Positions 52,342 to 60,290 of a stretch of DNA of 64,000 nucleotides are shown piece by piece; position 1 is the first letter of the stretch; each line of letters opens with the position of its first letter. The DNA is taken from the NCBI GenBank assembly GCA_963618055.1, contig CAVERI010000001.1, positions 1 to 64,000 on the forward strand. The letters are read 5' to 3'. The notes beneath the pieces are model-generated. The model saw only the letters and a program-made list of their open reading frames with translations, had not been told where the DNA came from and did not search any database. Source of the DNA: SFHK01 sp963618055. Its GTDB lineage: Bacteria; Bacillota; Clostridia; Christensenellales; Aristaeellaceae. The position numbers were made by a program, and so were the translations under genes.

Positions 52342-53296
52342 ATTGCAATCCTTCAATCCACGTATCGAAATACTGCTCCTGAAACGCCGTCCGGTTTCGA
52401 ATTTCTTCCTCCGTAAACGACATTCCGTCGGGCGCGGCCACCCACTTGTCCTCTTCGTCGTCCCGCCGGTGAATCACGGCGATTCGTCTGCCGGTAAACG
52501 TGCGCAGCGGCTCGCGAACGCCCAGAATGTACGCGTCCTGCTCCTCTCCGTCGCCCGCGGTCAGTCCTTTGATATAGCCGTAGTTCACGGGATAGCGGAT
52601 GTCCGCGTGCGACGGATGAAGCGTGCCCAGCGGCCGGTCGACGGTGACGGTCACGGTTTCAAACGCGGGCCGTCCGTCGGCTTCATCGACGGCGCGAACC
52701 GCCTCGCGTGCGGTCAGGCGCAGTACGCTCCGTTCGAACGGCACGTCCGCGCAGAGCGCGTACCGATAGCCGCAAAGCATGCCGGTTTTGTAGAAAGCCG
52801 TGCCGCGCGGCGAAGATAGCTCGCCATTTTTCGCCGTCAGCGATGGAAACGGCACGATCAGCCCCTCGCCGGTCTTCTTGACATACGCTTCCTTCACGCA
52901 CCACGCTTTGGTAAGGTTTGCGCCTGCTTCCTCCGGCGACACGATCTTCCGGCGAATGGCGGAAAGGTCGCGGCCTTCCCTTTCCATATCCATGCCCATG
53001 GGCACGTTTGCCCACGCGCACGCGCCCGCGCTTCCGGCATGAGAAAACGACAGATACCCATCCTCCGCGCGCGCGAATTCAGGCTTGTTGTTTTCGCCAT
53101 ACCGATAGGGCGCACCGCCCGTCAGCAAAAGAAGCGCCAGCTCGGCGCAGGCCGACTGCACGCGCCCTTCCTCGGTTTTCAGCCGCTCAATTTTCGCCCT
53201 TCTCGACGCGCTGAACCGGGAATGCAGGCATTCGGAAAGCGCACAGCCCGCGCCGTCGACGATTACCAGCCGGATCAGCGCTCGTTCCGTCGTCAT
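52340..53296 (-). CDS. fusion of phosphopantetheinyl transferase and pyrophosphatase-like domain
   Basis: 318 residues. N-terminal ~200: 4'-phosphopantetheinyl transferase of the Sfp superfamily, with GMDMEREGRDL (the Mg-binding G.D.E) and TKAWCVKEAYVKKTGEGL (WxxKEAxxK). C-terminal ~105: a domain matching small inorganic pyrophosphatase-like proteins, VTVTVDRPLGTLHP, RYPVNYGYIKGLTAGDGEEQ, DAYILG, FTEEEI. The first domain activates carrier proteins with CoA. The second normally exists as its own small protein in Clostridia. Both sets of key residues are intact. It overlaps the upstream gene by 4 bp. Confidence 0.85.
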   Translation of the reverse strand: MTTERALIRLVIVDGAGCALSECLHSRFSASRRAKIERLKTEEGRVQSACAELALLLLTGGAPYRYGENNKPEFARAEDGYLSFSHAGSAGACAWANVPMGMDMEREGRDLSAIRRKIVSPEEAGANLTKAWCVKEAYVKKTGEGLIVPFPSLTAKNGELSSPRGTAFYKTGMLCGYRYALCADVPFERSVLRLTAREAVRAVDEADGRPAFETVTVTVDRPLGTLHPSHADIRYPVNYGYIKGLTAGDGEEQDAYILGVREPLRTFTGRRIAVIHRRDDEEDKWVAAPDGMSFTEEEIRNRTAFQEQYFDTWIEGLQ

Positions 53297-54144
53297 TTCG
53301 GCATGATCTCCGTCTTCGCCGGGCTGCTTCTGCCCTCAAGGTTCGGCTGACGGCGCTCGATGGCAGCCAGCGCGATTTCCACGTCCTCGTGCACCTCTTC
53401 CGGCGTAAACGCGCCCAGCGTTACCATGTCGCACGGGCGAAGCGTGGCGTAATTGAACGTAAGACCCACAAACGGCGAGCAGCGCCCCGCCGCCATGGAC
53501 TTGATCGTCATCACCGGCTTTTTCGCGTTCCAGATCACCTTATTGATGTATTCGATTTCCACCTGCATCAGAAAGCCCATGCAGTTGTAAATCTGGATAT
53601 ACGTTTGCACGTCGTATTCGTTCTGATCCGAATAGATAATCAGCTCCGGCATGTGCGCGGACAGCCCCGGAATCATGCCCTGCTCGCGAATCATCTTCAG
53701 GTAATCCGGCAGACGCGGAATCGCCTTGAGATTCTTGTTCACCAGCTGCTCGGCGCTGGAGTGATGAATCAGGCAGAACGTCGCGCCCAGCTCACGGGAC
53801 TGACGGAAGCGCGCTTCCGCTTCACGCCGCGCCTCGGCGCTGTCGTCCACGTTCACGATGGGCGTATCCACGATGACGATTTTGCTGCCGAGCTCGTCCT
53901 CCGCCTGATGCACCGCGTCGGCCAGCACGGGATTGTCGCCGAACGGCCCCATCATGGCGTTGATGCCGTATTCGTTATACGCCCGCAGCATCGACACGAT
54001 GGCCTCGCGGTTTTTGTTGCGCTTCACGATCATCTGATCCGCCGAGGAGCTTGTGTGGCTGTAGCCGAGAATCCAGTTGGTACCGGCAATCATGCGCGGC
54101 ATGTCAATTCCGGCCACCGTCGTTCGGGGAAACATCGTACCCAT
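53293..54144 (-). CDS. conserved protein of unknown function, probable TIM barrel
   Basis: 283 residues, soluble. The pattern of alternating hydrophobic strands and helices (SKIVIVDTPIVNV, ATFCLIHHSS, KPVMTIKSMAAGR) suggests a TIM barrel. Conserved-looking residues include GTNWILGYSHTS near the N-terminus and FVGLTFNYATLRPCDMVTLG near the C-terminus, where catalytic or phosphate-binding groups often lie. I believe homologues are common in gut Clostridia but unnamed. Good GGGAGG site. Coupled to the PPTase fusion by ATGA, so a shared pathway is possible. Confidence 0.7.
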   Translation of the reverse strand: MGTMFPRTTVAGIDMPRMIAGTNWILGYSHTSSSADQMIVKRNKNREAIVSMLRAYNEYGINAMMGPFGDNPVLADAVHQAEDELGSKIVIVDTPIVNVDDSAEARREAEARFRQSRELGATFCLIHHSSAEQLVNKNLKAIPRLPDYLKMIREQGMIPGLSAHMPELIIYSDQNEYDVQTYIQIYNCMGFLMQVEIEYINKVIWNAKKPVMTIKSMAAGRCSPFVGLTFNYATLRPCDMVTLGAFTPEEVHEDVEIALAAIERRQPNLEGRSSPAKTEIMPK

Positions 54145-54171
54145 AAATCATCCTCCCTTATATGATTTTCT

Positions 54172-54203
54172 AAAAAGAAGAACCCATTTGGGCCGGGTTC
54201 TTC
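54172..54203 (-). terminator. terminator of the rnf-flavin operon
   Basis: 9-bp stem GAAGAACCC / GGGTTCTTC with a 9-nt loop and a TTTTT tail (54172-54176) on the minus strand, directly after the riboflavin kinase gene. Confidence 0.88.
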
Positions 54204-54209
54204 GCGGAT

Positions 54210-54611
54210 TCACGCCCTCGCTCGCACAATTTCAGACAGAATTTCCTCTGCCCTGCGGCTGTCCGTCCGCACCTGCGCGCGCACCTCGTCCAGCGACGCC
54301 ATTTTGCGCACCGGGCGCAGATACGCTTCCAGCCGCAGGCACACGCGGCGGCCGTACAGGTTCCCGTCAAAGTGAAGCAGAAACGTCTCCACCGTCGGCG
54401 TGGGGTCGCTGTCCACGCTTGGACGCGCGCCCACGTTGGTCACGCCAAAATGCGTCTGACCGTCCACCTCCAAAAGCGAAGCGTACACGCCTGCCTCCGG
54501 CAGCTCACAGCCCTCGTCGCAGCACAGGTTGGCCGTCGGCATGCCAACGGTATGACCCAGCCCCTTTCCATGGACGATCGTACCGGTCAGCCGTACTTCC
54601 TCGTCGTTCAT
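54210..54611 (-). CDS. stand-alone riboflavin kinase
   Basis: 133 residues from the ATG at 54611, whose A is shared with the preceding stop (TGATG). It equals the C-terminal half of RibF: TGTIVHGKGLGHTVGMPTAN with the PTAN nucleotide motif, GVYASLLEVDG, FGVTNVGARPSVD and VETFLLHFDGNLYG. It phosphorylates riboflavin to FMN. In most bacteria this domain is fused to FAD synthetase; here it is a separate gene two positions downstream. Last gene before the operon terminator. Confidence 0.92.
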   Translation of the reverse strand: MNDEEVRLTGTIVHGKGLGHTVGMPTANLCCDEGCELPEAGVYASLLEVDGQTHFGVTNVGARPSVDSDPTPTVETFLLHFDGNLYGRRVCLRLEAYLRPVRKMASLDEVRAQVRTDSRRAEEILSEIVRARA

Positions 54612-55270
54612 CAAATCACCTTTTTCACGGCCAGCAGAATCAGTACGCAGGTCGCCACAAGCACGGCCGCCGCCAGCAGCGTGCCCGCGTTCCACGGGGA
54701 CGCGCCCTTTTTCACCGCGCCGCTTTCGGGAACCAGATGCGCCAGCCGCAGTGCGCGCATCAGCGGCTTATACAGAAGCAGCGTCAGCGCGGCGTTCAGC
54801 CCGCCCTTAAACGCGTTGAACGGCAAAAACACCGTCGGCAGCATCTTCACAACCGCCTCGCGCGGCACGCCCATATACGCCGGAGTAATGATGTAATTCC
54901 ACAGAAGCATCATAAGCGTCATCAGCGCGACGCCCGTGAGCAGGCCGCAGATCGCGCCCTTCAGCGTGTGCCGCCGTGCGTAGATAAACGCCGCCGCGCA
55001 CGCGAACGCACAGCTGGACAGGATGTTCATAAGCAGACCGTACCAGCCGGTGTCGCTTATGGTGATCATCTCAACCAGCGACACAGCCACGCTGATCGCA
55101 AACGACGCAAGCGGCCCATACAGGAAGCCGCCGATCACGATTACAACATCCTTCGGCTCGTATTTCAGAAAGCTCACAATCGGAATGCGGCACACTGCCA
55201 CAACCACATACGCCACCGCGCACAGAAGCCCCAGCACGGCCAGCCGGCGCGTTCTTTCCTTTTCATTCAT
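54611..55270 (-). CDS. ribU: ECF transporter S component, probable riboflavin importer
   Basis: 219 residues with about six membrane helices. It contains SFLKYEPKDVVIVIGGFLYG and YIITPAYMGVPREAV, features of RibU-like S components of energy-coupling-factor transporters. The shared EcfA/EcfT module is not in the window. Start chosen at the ATG at 55270, overlapping the FAD synthetase stop by 8 bp; earlier in-frame ATGs lie within a 24-bp duplication. Placement between FAD synthetase and riboflavin kinase makes riboflavin the likely substrate. Confidence 0.82.
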   Translation of the reverse strand: MNEKERTRRLAVLGLLCAVAYVVVAVCRIPIVSFLKYEPKDVVIVIGGFLYGPLASFAISVAVSLVEMITISDTGWYGLLMNILSSCAFACAAAFIYARRHTLKGAICGLLTGVALMTLMMLLWNYIITPAYMGVPREAVVKMLPTVFLPFNAFKGGLNAALTLLLYKPLMRALRLAHLVPESGAVKKGASPWNAGTLLAAAVLVATCVLILLAVKKVI

Positions 55271-55859
55271 TGCTGTTTGATTCCTCATGTTCATTGCTGT
55301 TTGATTCCTCATGGTTCTCATCCCCCGTCATATACATCCGCACAAGGTCTTCCCGGTTTTCCTGTATGGCCTCCCGAATCGCGCTGGAAGAAATCTTCAC
55401 GCGCCTTCCACCCTCAGACACCGTTACCAGCGGCACCACAATGGCTTCATACCCCAGCGCCGCGCTCATTTCCCGAAGCAAATTCGTGTTTCCGGCGGCG
55501 CGGCTTCCAAAGGTGTAATCCTCGCCCGCCACCAGCACCCGCGCGCCGTATTCGCTTACCAGCATGCGCAGGAAGTCCTCCGGCGGCACCGCGGCAAATT
55601 CCGGCGTGAAATGCACGAAAATCACCTCGTCGATGCCCCGCGCGCGCATGGCGGCTTCCTTCTCCTCCGCCGTCATCAATGAAAGCGGAGCCGCGGAAAA
55701 CACACTGCGCGGGTTCTCATAAAACGTGAAAACCCGCGCGGCGAGCCCTCGGGCGCGCGCCTCCGTTACCGTTCGATCAATGACGGCCAGATGCCCCGGG
55801 TGCATGCCGTCAAACGTGCCCAGCGCCACCGCGCCGGGCGAAAAATGTTCTGAAATCAT
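55263..55859 (-). CDS. stand-alone FAD synthetase (FMN adenylyltransferase)
   Basis: 198 residues from the ATG at 55859 (ATGA overlap with rnfB). It matches the N-terminal half of RibF: VALGTFDGMHPGHLAVI, ARVFTFYENPRSVF, LVAGEDYTFGSRAAGNTNLL and the SSSAIREAI phosphate-binding motif. It converts FMN and ATP to FAD. The protein ends in a duplicated HEESNSNE sequence and has no riboflavin kinase domain; that activity is encoded by the gene at 54210-54611. Confidence 0.92.
   Translation of the reverse strand: MISEHFSPGAVALGTFDGMHPGHLAVIDRTVTEARARGLAARVFTFYENPRSVFSAAPLSLMTAEEKEAAMRARGIDEVIFVHFTPEFAAVPPEDFLRMLVSEYGARVLVAGEDYTFGSRAAGNTNLLREMSAALGYEAIVVPLVTVSEGGRRVKISSSAIREAIQENREDLVRMYMTGDENHEESNSNEHEESNSNE
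55268..55312 (-). repeat. 24-bp tandem duplication at the FAD synthetase / ribU junction
   Basis: Two 21-bp identical blocks (55268-55288 and 55292-55312) with a 24-bp period. In the FAD synthetase frame they encode HEESNSNE twice; in the other frame they give two candidate ATGs with GAGGA upstream for the importer gene. A recent slippage event that also duplicates the ribU translation start region. Confidence 0.8.
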
Positions 55860-56674
55860 ACCGTGCCCTGTTCCTCCGTCGGCGCGAACGCGTTCGTGAT
55901 GCAGCGGCACGGGCACACCTTTTCGCAGGCGCCGCAGCGCGTGCACTTCGCGGGATCGATGTGCGCATATCCATCCTGAATGGTAATCGCGTCATACGTA
56001 CATTCGCGCTTGCAGCGCCCGCAGCCGATGCACGCGCTCATGCACACGGCGCGCGCCTCGCGCGCGGTATCCCGGTTGCGGCAGCGAACGACCACGCTCT
56101 GGGACACCGGCAGCATGCGAATCGCGCCGCGCGGGCAATTTTCCGCGCACGTGCCGCAGCCGGTGCACTTTTTTTCGTCGATGTGCGCCAGCCCGTCCAC
56201 CATGGAAATCGCGCCAAACGCGCAATGATCCATGCAGTCGCCAAGGCCGATACAGGCAAACCGGCAGCTCTTCGGCCCTCCGGCGATTCCGGCCGCCACG
56301 ATGCAGCTTCGATAGCCGTCGTAATTATATCGCGAAATCGCAACGCCGTCGCGCCCCTGACACAGCACGCGCGCGACCAGCCGCTCGGTCGGCAGCGCCT
56401 CCACGCCCATAATCCGCGCGATTTCCGCCGCCCCCGCTTCGCCTGCGGGTGCGCAGCCGTTCACCCTTGCCTCACCCTTTACCACGGCCTCGGCAAAGCC
56501 GTCGCAGCCGGGATAGCCGCACGCGCCGCAGTTCGCACCGCCCAGACAGGCGCGAACCCTCTCAATTCGCTCGTCGACCTCCACATGGAACTTCTTCCCC
56601 GCGTAATTCAGCACCAGCCCGAACACAATGCCAAGCACGCCCAGCACCGCGCCCGCATACAAAATCGTCGTCAA
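55856..56674 (-). CDS. rnfB: Rnf complex subunit B, multi-cluster ferredoxin
   Basis: 272 residues. An N-terminal membrane helix (ILYAGAVLGVLGIVFGLVL) is followed by the RnfB Fe-S motif CGACGYPGCDGFAEA and several 4Fe-4S motifs: CRFACIGLGDCMDHC, CTGCGTCAENCP, CIGCGRCKREC and CTRCGACEKVCPC. It accepts electrons from reduced ferredoxin on the cytoplasmic side. It starts 19 bp after rnfA and overlaps the FAD synthetase gene. Confidence 0.96.
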   Translation of the reverse strand: MTTILYAGAVLGVLGIVFGLVLNYAGKKFHVEVDERIERVRACLGGANCGACGYPGCDGFAEAVVKGEARVNGCAPAGEAGAAEIARIMGVEALPTERLVARVLCQGRDGVAISRYNYDGYRSCIVAAGIAGGPKSCRFACIGLGDCMDHCAFGAISMVDGLAHIDEKKCTGCGTCAENCPRGAIRMLPVSQSVVVRCRNRDTAREARAVCMSACIGCGRCKRECTYDAITIQDGYAHIDPAKCTRCGACEKVCPCRCITNAFAPTEEQGTV

Positions 56675-56693
56675 TCCGGTTTCCTCCTTCCGC

Positions 56694-57287
56694 TCAGCGG
56701 CTGAACAGACCGTTAAAGCCCAAGAAGGCCATCGCCATCAGCCCGGCCGTGACCAGACTGATGGGAAAGCCCTTCATGCACGCGGGAATCTTGCTGCTTT
56801 CCAGCCGTTCGCGCACGCCCGCCATCAGCACAATGGCCAACAGGAAGCCCAGTGCGCTGAACGCGCCGTTCATCACGCTGTGAATCAGGTCGAGCTGCTG
56901 CGTTACGTTAAGCGTCGCCACGCCCAGCACCGCGCAGTTCGTGGTAATCAGCGGCAGATAAATACCCAGCGCGCCGTACAGCGACGGGCTGGCCTTTTTG
57001 AGGAACATCTCTACAAACTGAACCAGCGCGGCGATAACCAGAATGAACACAATCGTCTGCATGAACGGCAGCTTCAGCGGAATCAGCACCCACGCGTTTA
57101 CCATATAGGTAAACAGCGAGGCGATGGTCATCACGAACGTCACCGCCAGACCCATGCTCGCCGCGGTTTCCACCTTGCCCGACACGCCAAGGAACGGACA
57201 GCAGCCGAGGAATTTTGAGAAAATGAAGTTGTTGGTCAGCACGCAGTTGACCATGAACAGCAGAAAGCCGGTCGAATTCGTGTTCAC
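56694..57287 (-). CDS. rnfA: Rnf complex subunit A
   Basis: 197 residues with six membrane helices. Contains NNFIFSKFLGCCPFLGVSGKVETA near the start, where the Cys pair belongs to the intramembrane iron centre shared with RnfE, and LPLITTNCAVLGVA in the second half. It forms the ion-conducting core with RnfE and RnfD. It overlaps rnfE by 4 bp. Confidence 0.96.
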   Translation of the reverse strand: MNTNSTGFLLFMVNCVLTNNFIFSKFLGCCPFLGVSGKVETAASMGLAVTFVMTIASLFTYMVNAWVLIPLKLPFMQTIVFILVIAALVQFVEMFLKKASPSLYGALGIYLPLITTNCAVLGVATLNVTQQLDLIHSVMNGAFSALGFLLAIVLMAGVRERLESSKIPACMKGFPISLVTAGLMAMAFLGFNGLFSR

Positions 57288-57922
57288 TGTCTCGCCGCCT
57301 CCCTTCTGCGCCGATCCTCAATGCGACGGACGACGAGATTAAACAGACCCAGCAGGGTTCCAAAGGTCAGAAAGCCGCCGGACGCCATCACGAACAGCAG
57401 CATGGGTTCATACGACGCGCTCATCACCCGCATGCCGAACAGGCAGCCGCTGCCAATCAGCTCGCGAATCATGCCGATCAGCGTCAGCGCCAGCGTGAAG
57501 CCCACACCCATGCCCAGTCCGTCAATCGCCGACGCGAGCACGCCGTTTTTGCTGGCAAACGCCTCGGCGCGCGCCAGAATGATGCAGTTCACGACGATCA
57601 GCGGAATGAAGATGCCCAGACTCTCATACAAATCGGGAAGGTACGCCTGCATCAGAAGCTGCACCATCGTCACAAACGTGCAGATGATCACGATGAACGC
57701 CGGAATGCGCACCTGATCGGGAATGAATTTGCGCAGCATCGAAATCGCGGCGTTGGAGCCGATCAGCACAAACGTCGCCGCCGCGCCCATGCCCAAGCCG
57801 TTCAGCGCGCAGGTCGTCACCGCCAGCGTCGGACATGTGCCCAGCACCAGCCGGAAGGTGGGGTTTTCGGTAATTACGCCGTTCAGGAAAACCTTCCCAA
57901 GGCGCCTCTTTTCCTCGCTCAC
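57284..57922 (-). CDS. rnfE: Rnf complex subunit E
   Basis: 212 residues with six membrane helices. The family signatures NPTFRLVLGTCPTLAVTT and IFIPLIVVNCIILARAEAFA carry the Cys residues for the shared iron centre. The C-terminus is basic. It overlaps rnfD and rnfA by 4 bp each. Confidence 0.96.
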   Translation of the reverse strand: MSEEKRRLGKVFLNGVITENPTFRLVLGTCPTLAVTTCALNGLGMGAAATFVLIGSNAAISMLRKFIPDQVRIPAFIVIICTFVTMVQLLMQAYLPDLYESLGIFIPLIVVNCIILARAEAFASKNGVLASAIDGLGMGVGFTLALTLIGMIRELIGSGCLFGMRVMSASYEPMLLFVMASGGFLTFGTLLGLFNLVVRRIEDRRRREAARQ

Positions 57923-58971
57923 GCCTTCTTCGCCTCCTTCACCCTCTGATGGCCGTAGATTTTGTGCGGCATGAACCGATCGAGCAGCGGCGTCAGGATG
58001 TTCATGAACAAAACCGCGTAGGTCACGCCCTCTGGATAGCTGCCGTAATTGCGGATGACCACGGTAATCAGGCCGATGCCCGCTGCGTACACCACCTGCG
58101 CGTGCGAGGACATGGGACTGGTCGCGTAGTCGTTCGCCATAAAGGCCGCCGCAAACAGCACGCCGCCGGACAGCACGGCATACAGCGGGTCAAACCCCAG
58201 AATCCACGAGAAAAACGCCGTGGAACCCAGCATGACCACCGGGATGCGCCACGTAACCGTCCGGGTCAGAAGCAGAAGCAGAAGCCCCGCCAAAATCGCG
58301 ACCTTGCAGGTTTCGCCGATCGCGCCCGGTATGCTTCCCAGAAACAGCTCCAGATAGGAATAGGAGCTCTCGACGCTGCTCGCCAGCGTCGCAGCAGCGG
58401 ATGCCGCGTCCGCGCCGTGCGCCAGTACAGTAGCTGTGGCCGCCGCGTCCGCGCCGTGCGCCAGCGACGCAGCGGCGGATGCCGCGTCCACGGCATGCGC
58501 CAGCGGTGTGGCGGCGGACACCGCGTCCGCGCCGAACCGGCTCGCGGTCACATAAGCCGTCATGCGCGCCGGCCACGAGGCCAGAAGCACCGCGCGCGCC
58601 GCCATGGCGGGATTCAGAAAGTTGTCGCCGATGCCGCCGAACAGCTGCTTCACGACGATGATTGCGAACGCGCTGCCGACCACGGCCATCCACCACGTCG
58701 CCGTCGGCGGAAGAATCAAGCTCAGAATCAGACCCGTCACCACCGCAGACAGGTCGCCGACCCGTACCGGGTGCCGGCCGAGCTTCTGCCACAGGTACTC
58801 GGCGACGACAGCCGATGCGGTGGACACACACAGAAGCATCAGCGCGCGCGTTCCGAAATACCACACGCCCGCCGCGGCCGACGGCAGAAGCGCCAGCAGC
58901 ACGTTGAGCATCAGCCTTGTCGTCGTCTTGGGTGAACGAATATGGGGCGCGGTTGAAAGACGCAGGCTCAT
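57919..58971 (-). CDS. rnfD: Rnf complex subunit D with expanded flavinylation-motif region
   Basis: 350 residues from the ATG at 58971, about 40 longer than usual. NQR2/RnfD family: TAPHIRSPKTTTRLMLNVLL, GGIGDNFLNPAMAARAVLLA and GSYPEGVTYAVLFMNI. The covalent FMN site normally reads D..SGAT followed by PLA; here it is DAVSAATPLA. Directly after it the motif-like 13-residue unit recurs three more times (see repeat 58372-58527). It couples electron flow from ferredoxin to NAD with Na+ or H+ export. It overlaps rnfC and rnfE. Confidence 0.95.
   Translation of the reverse strand: MSLRLSTAPHIRSPKTTTRLMLNVLLALLPSAAAGVWYFGTRALMLLCVSTASAVVAEYLWQKLGRHPVRVGDLSAVVTGLILSLILPPTATWWMAVVGSAFAIIVVKQLFGGIGDNFLNPAMAARAVLLASWPARMTAYVTASRFGADAVSAATPLAHAVDAASAAASLAHGADAAATATVLAHGADAASAAATLASSVESSYSYLELFLGSIPGAIGETCKVAILAGLLLLLLTRTVTWRIPVVMLGSTAFFSWILGFDPLYAVLSGGVLFAAAFMANDYATSPMSSHAQVVYAAGIGLITVVIRNYGSYPEGVTYAVLFMNILTPLLDRFMPHKIYGHQRVKEAKKA
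58372..58527 (-). repeat. four 39-bp tandem repeats inside rnfD
   Basis: In-frame minisatellite of exact 39-bp period (core GGACGCGGC at 58520, 58481, 58442 and 58403 on the plus-strand complement). Encoded units in order: DAVSAATPLAHAV, DAASAAASLAHGA, DAAATATVLAHGA, DAASAAATLASSV. The first unit is the canonical flavinylation position. Unit 3 also keeps A-T at the acceptor position; units 2 and 4 have Ala there. Confidence 0.92.
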
Positions 58972-60290
58972 TTCGTTAATCCCCCCTTCGCCCGCTGCGC
59001 GAGCTTCTGTTTGACAATCTTGAACGACGCGGTGAGCCAGCGTCTGGACGGGCACTCATAGGAGCAGCAGCCGCACAGGATGCAGTCCGTCACGTGCAGC
59101 TTCTCGGCCATATCCAGCTTGTCCGCGTCGGCGGCCACCTTCATCTGGTAGGGATTCAGGCCGATCGGGCACACGGCCACACAGTGCCCGCAGCGGATAC
59201 ACGGCCCCTCCTCCACGCTCCGCGCGTCCCTTTCGTTGTATACCACGATGCCGTTCGTGCTCTTGGCCATCGGCAGGTAGATATTGGGCAGGCACAGCCC
59301 CGTCATGCCGCCGCCAAAGGCAATCTTCCCGGGTGTGTCGGAAAAGCCGCCGCACGCGCCGATGACGTCCTCGGCAATCGTGCCGATGCGCAGGCGCAGG
59401 TTTGCCGGACTGCGCACGCAGCCGGTCACCGTGGTAATGCGGCTGATAAGCGGCCTTCCGTCGATCACCGCGTCGGCAATCGCCGCGCACGTGCCCACGT
59501 TCAAAACGATCACGCCCACATCGATCGGCAGCTTTTTCACAGGCACCTGCCGCCTTGCGACCGCCTCAATCAGCTGCTTCTCGCCGCCCTGCGGATACTT
59601 CGTTTTCAGAACGCGCACCGACACGCCGTCGCGCCCGTTCGCCGCGCGCCGCATGCTTTCGATGGCGTCCGGCTTGTTGTCCTCAATGGCGATCACACCT
59701 TTGTTCACATTCAGCGCGCGCATGGCCGCCCGCAGACCGTCCACAATGCGTCCGGACGATTCCAGCATCAGCCGATGGTCGCACGTCAGGTGCGTTTCGC
59801 ATTCCGCGCCGTTCACGATGATCATTTCGCACTTCTGCTCCGGCTTCAGGCTCAGCTTCACGTGCGTCGGGAAGGACGCGCCGCCCATGCCGCAGATGCC
59901 GGCCTCCCGAATCGCGGGCACGATCCTCGCCGGATCGACCGACTCGACGCTGCCCAGCGGATGAAGCTCCGTCCATTCGTCCAGAAAATCGTTTCGAATC
60001 GTGACCGCCATCACCGGCTCCTCCATCAGGTAGGGAATCCGCTCGACGGCCACCACCTCGCCGGACACGGACGCGTGCACCGGAATGCCCAGAAAGCCCA
60101 CGGGCGTGCCGATAACCTGCCCCAGTCTCACCCGGTCGCCCTTCTTGACGCACGGCTCCGACGGCGCGCCGATGTGCATGCTCATGATCAGCTGCACCGT
60201 GTCGCTGACGAAATCGCGGGTGTGCAGGTGCTTCGTCGGCTCCTTGCTGCCGTAATTCAGGTGTACGCCGCGTTTGAACGTCGCCTTCAT
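58968..60290 (-). CDS. rnfC: Rnf complex subunit C, NADH-binding
   Basis: 440 residues from the ATG at 60290. The N-terminal HLHTRDF region and barrel-sandwich domain (IPVHASVSGEVVAVERI) are followed by the Complex-I-51-kDa-like flavin/NAD domain (GICGMGGASFPTHVKLS, IVNGAECETHLTCDHRL) and two 4Fe-4S motifs CIRCGHCVAVCPIGLNP and CILCGCCSYECPS. It reduces NAD+ with electrons from the complex. It overlaps rnfG and rnfD by 4 bp. Confidence 0.96.
   Translation of the reverse strand: MKATFKRGVHLNYGSKEPTKHLHTRDFVSDTVQLIMSMHIGAPSEPCVKKGDRVRLGQVIGTPVGFLGIPVHASVSGEVVAVERIPYLMEEPVMAVTIRNDFLDEWTELHPLGSVESVDPARIVPAIREAGICGMGGASFPTHVKLSLKPEQKCEMIIVNGAECETHLTCDHRLMLESSGRIVDGLRAAMRALNVNKGVIAIEDNKPDAIESMRRAANGRDGVSVRVLKTKYPQGGEKQLIEAVARRQVPVKKLPIDVGVIVLNVGTCAAIADAVIDGRPLISRITTVTGCVRSPANLRLRIGTIAEDVIGACGGFSDTPGKIAFGGGMTGLCLPNIYLPMAKSTNGIVVYNERDARSVEEGPCIRCGHCVAVCPIGLNPYQMKVAADADKLDMAEKLHVTDCILCGCCSYECPSRRWLTASFKIVKQKLAQRAKGGLTK

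Noticed and set aside
54210..55859. Frameshifted ribF pseudogene
   Set aside because: The two halves each have starts, stops and all motifs, and are separated by an intact importer gene.
58372..58527. 39-bp repeats considered as a CRISPR array
   Set aside because: No unique spacers; the repeats are in frame within rnfD and encode a protein repeat.
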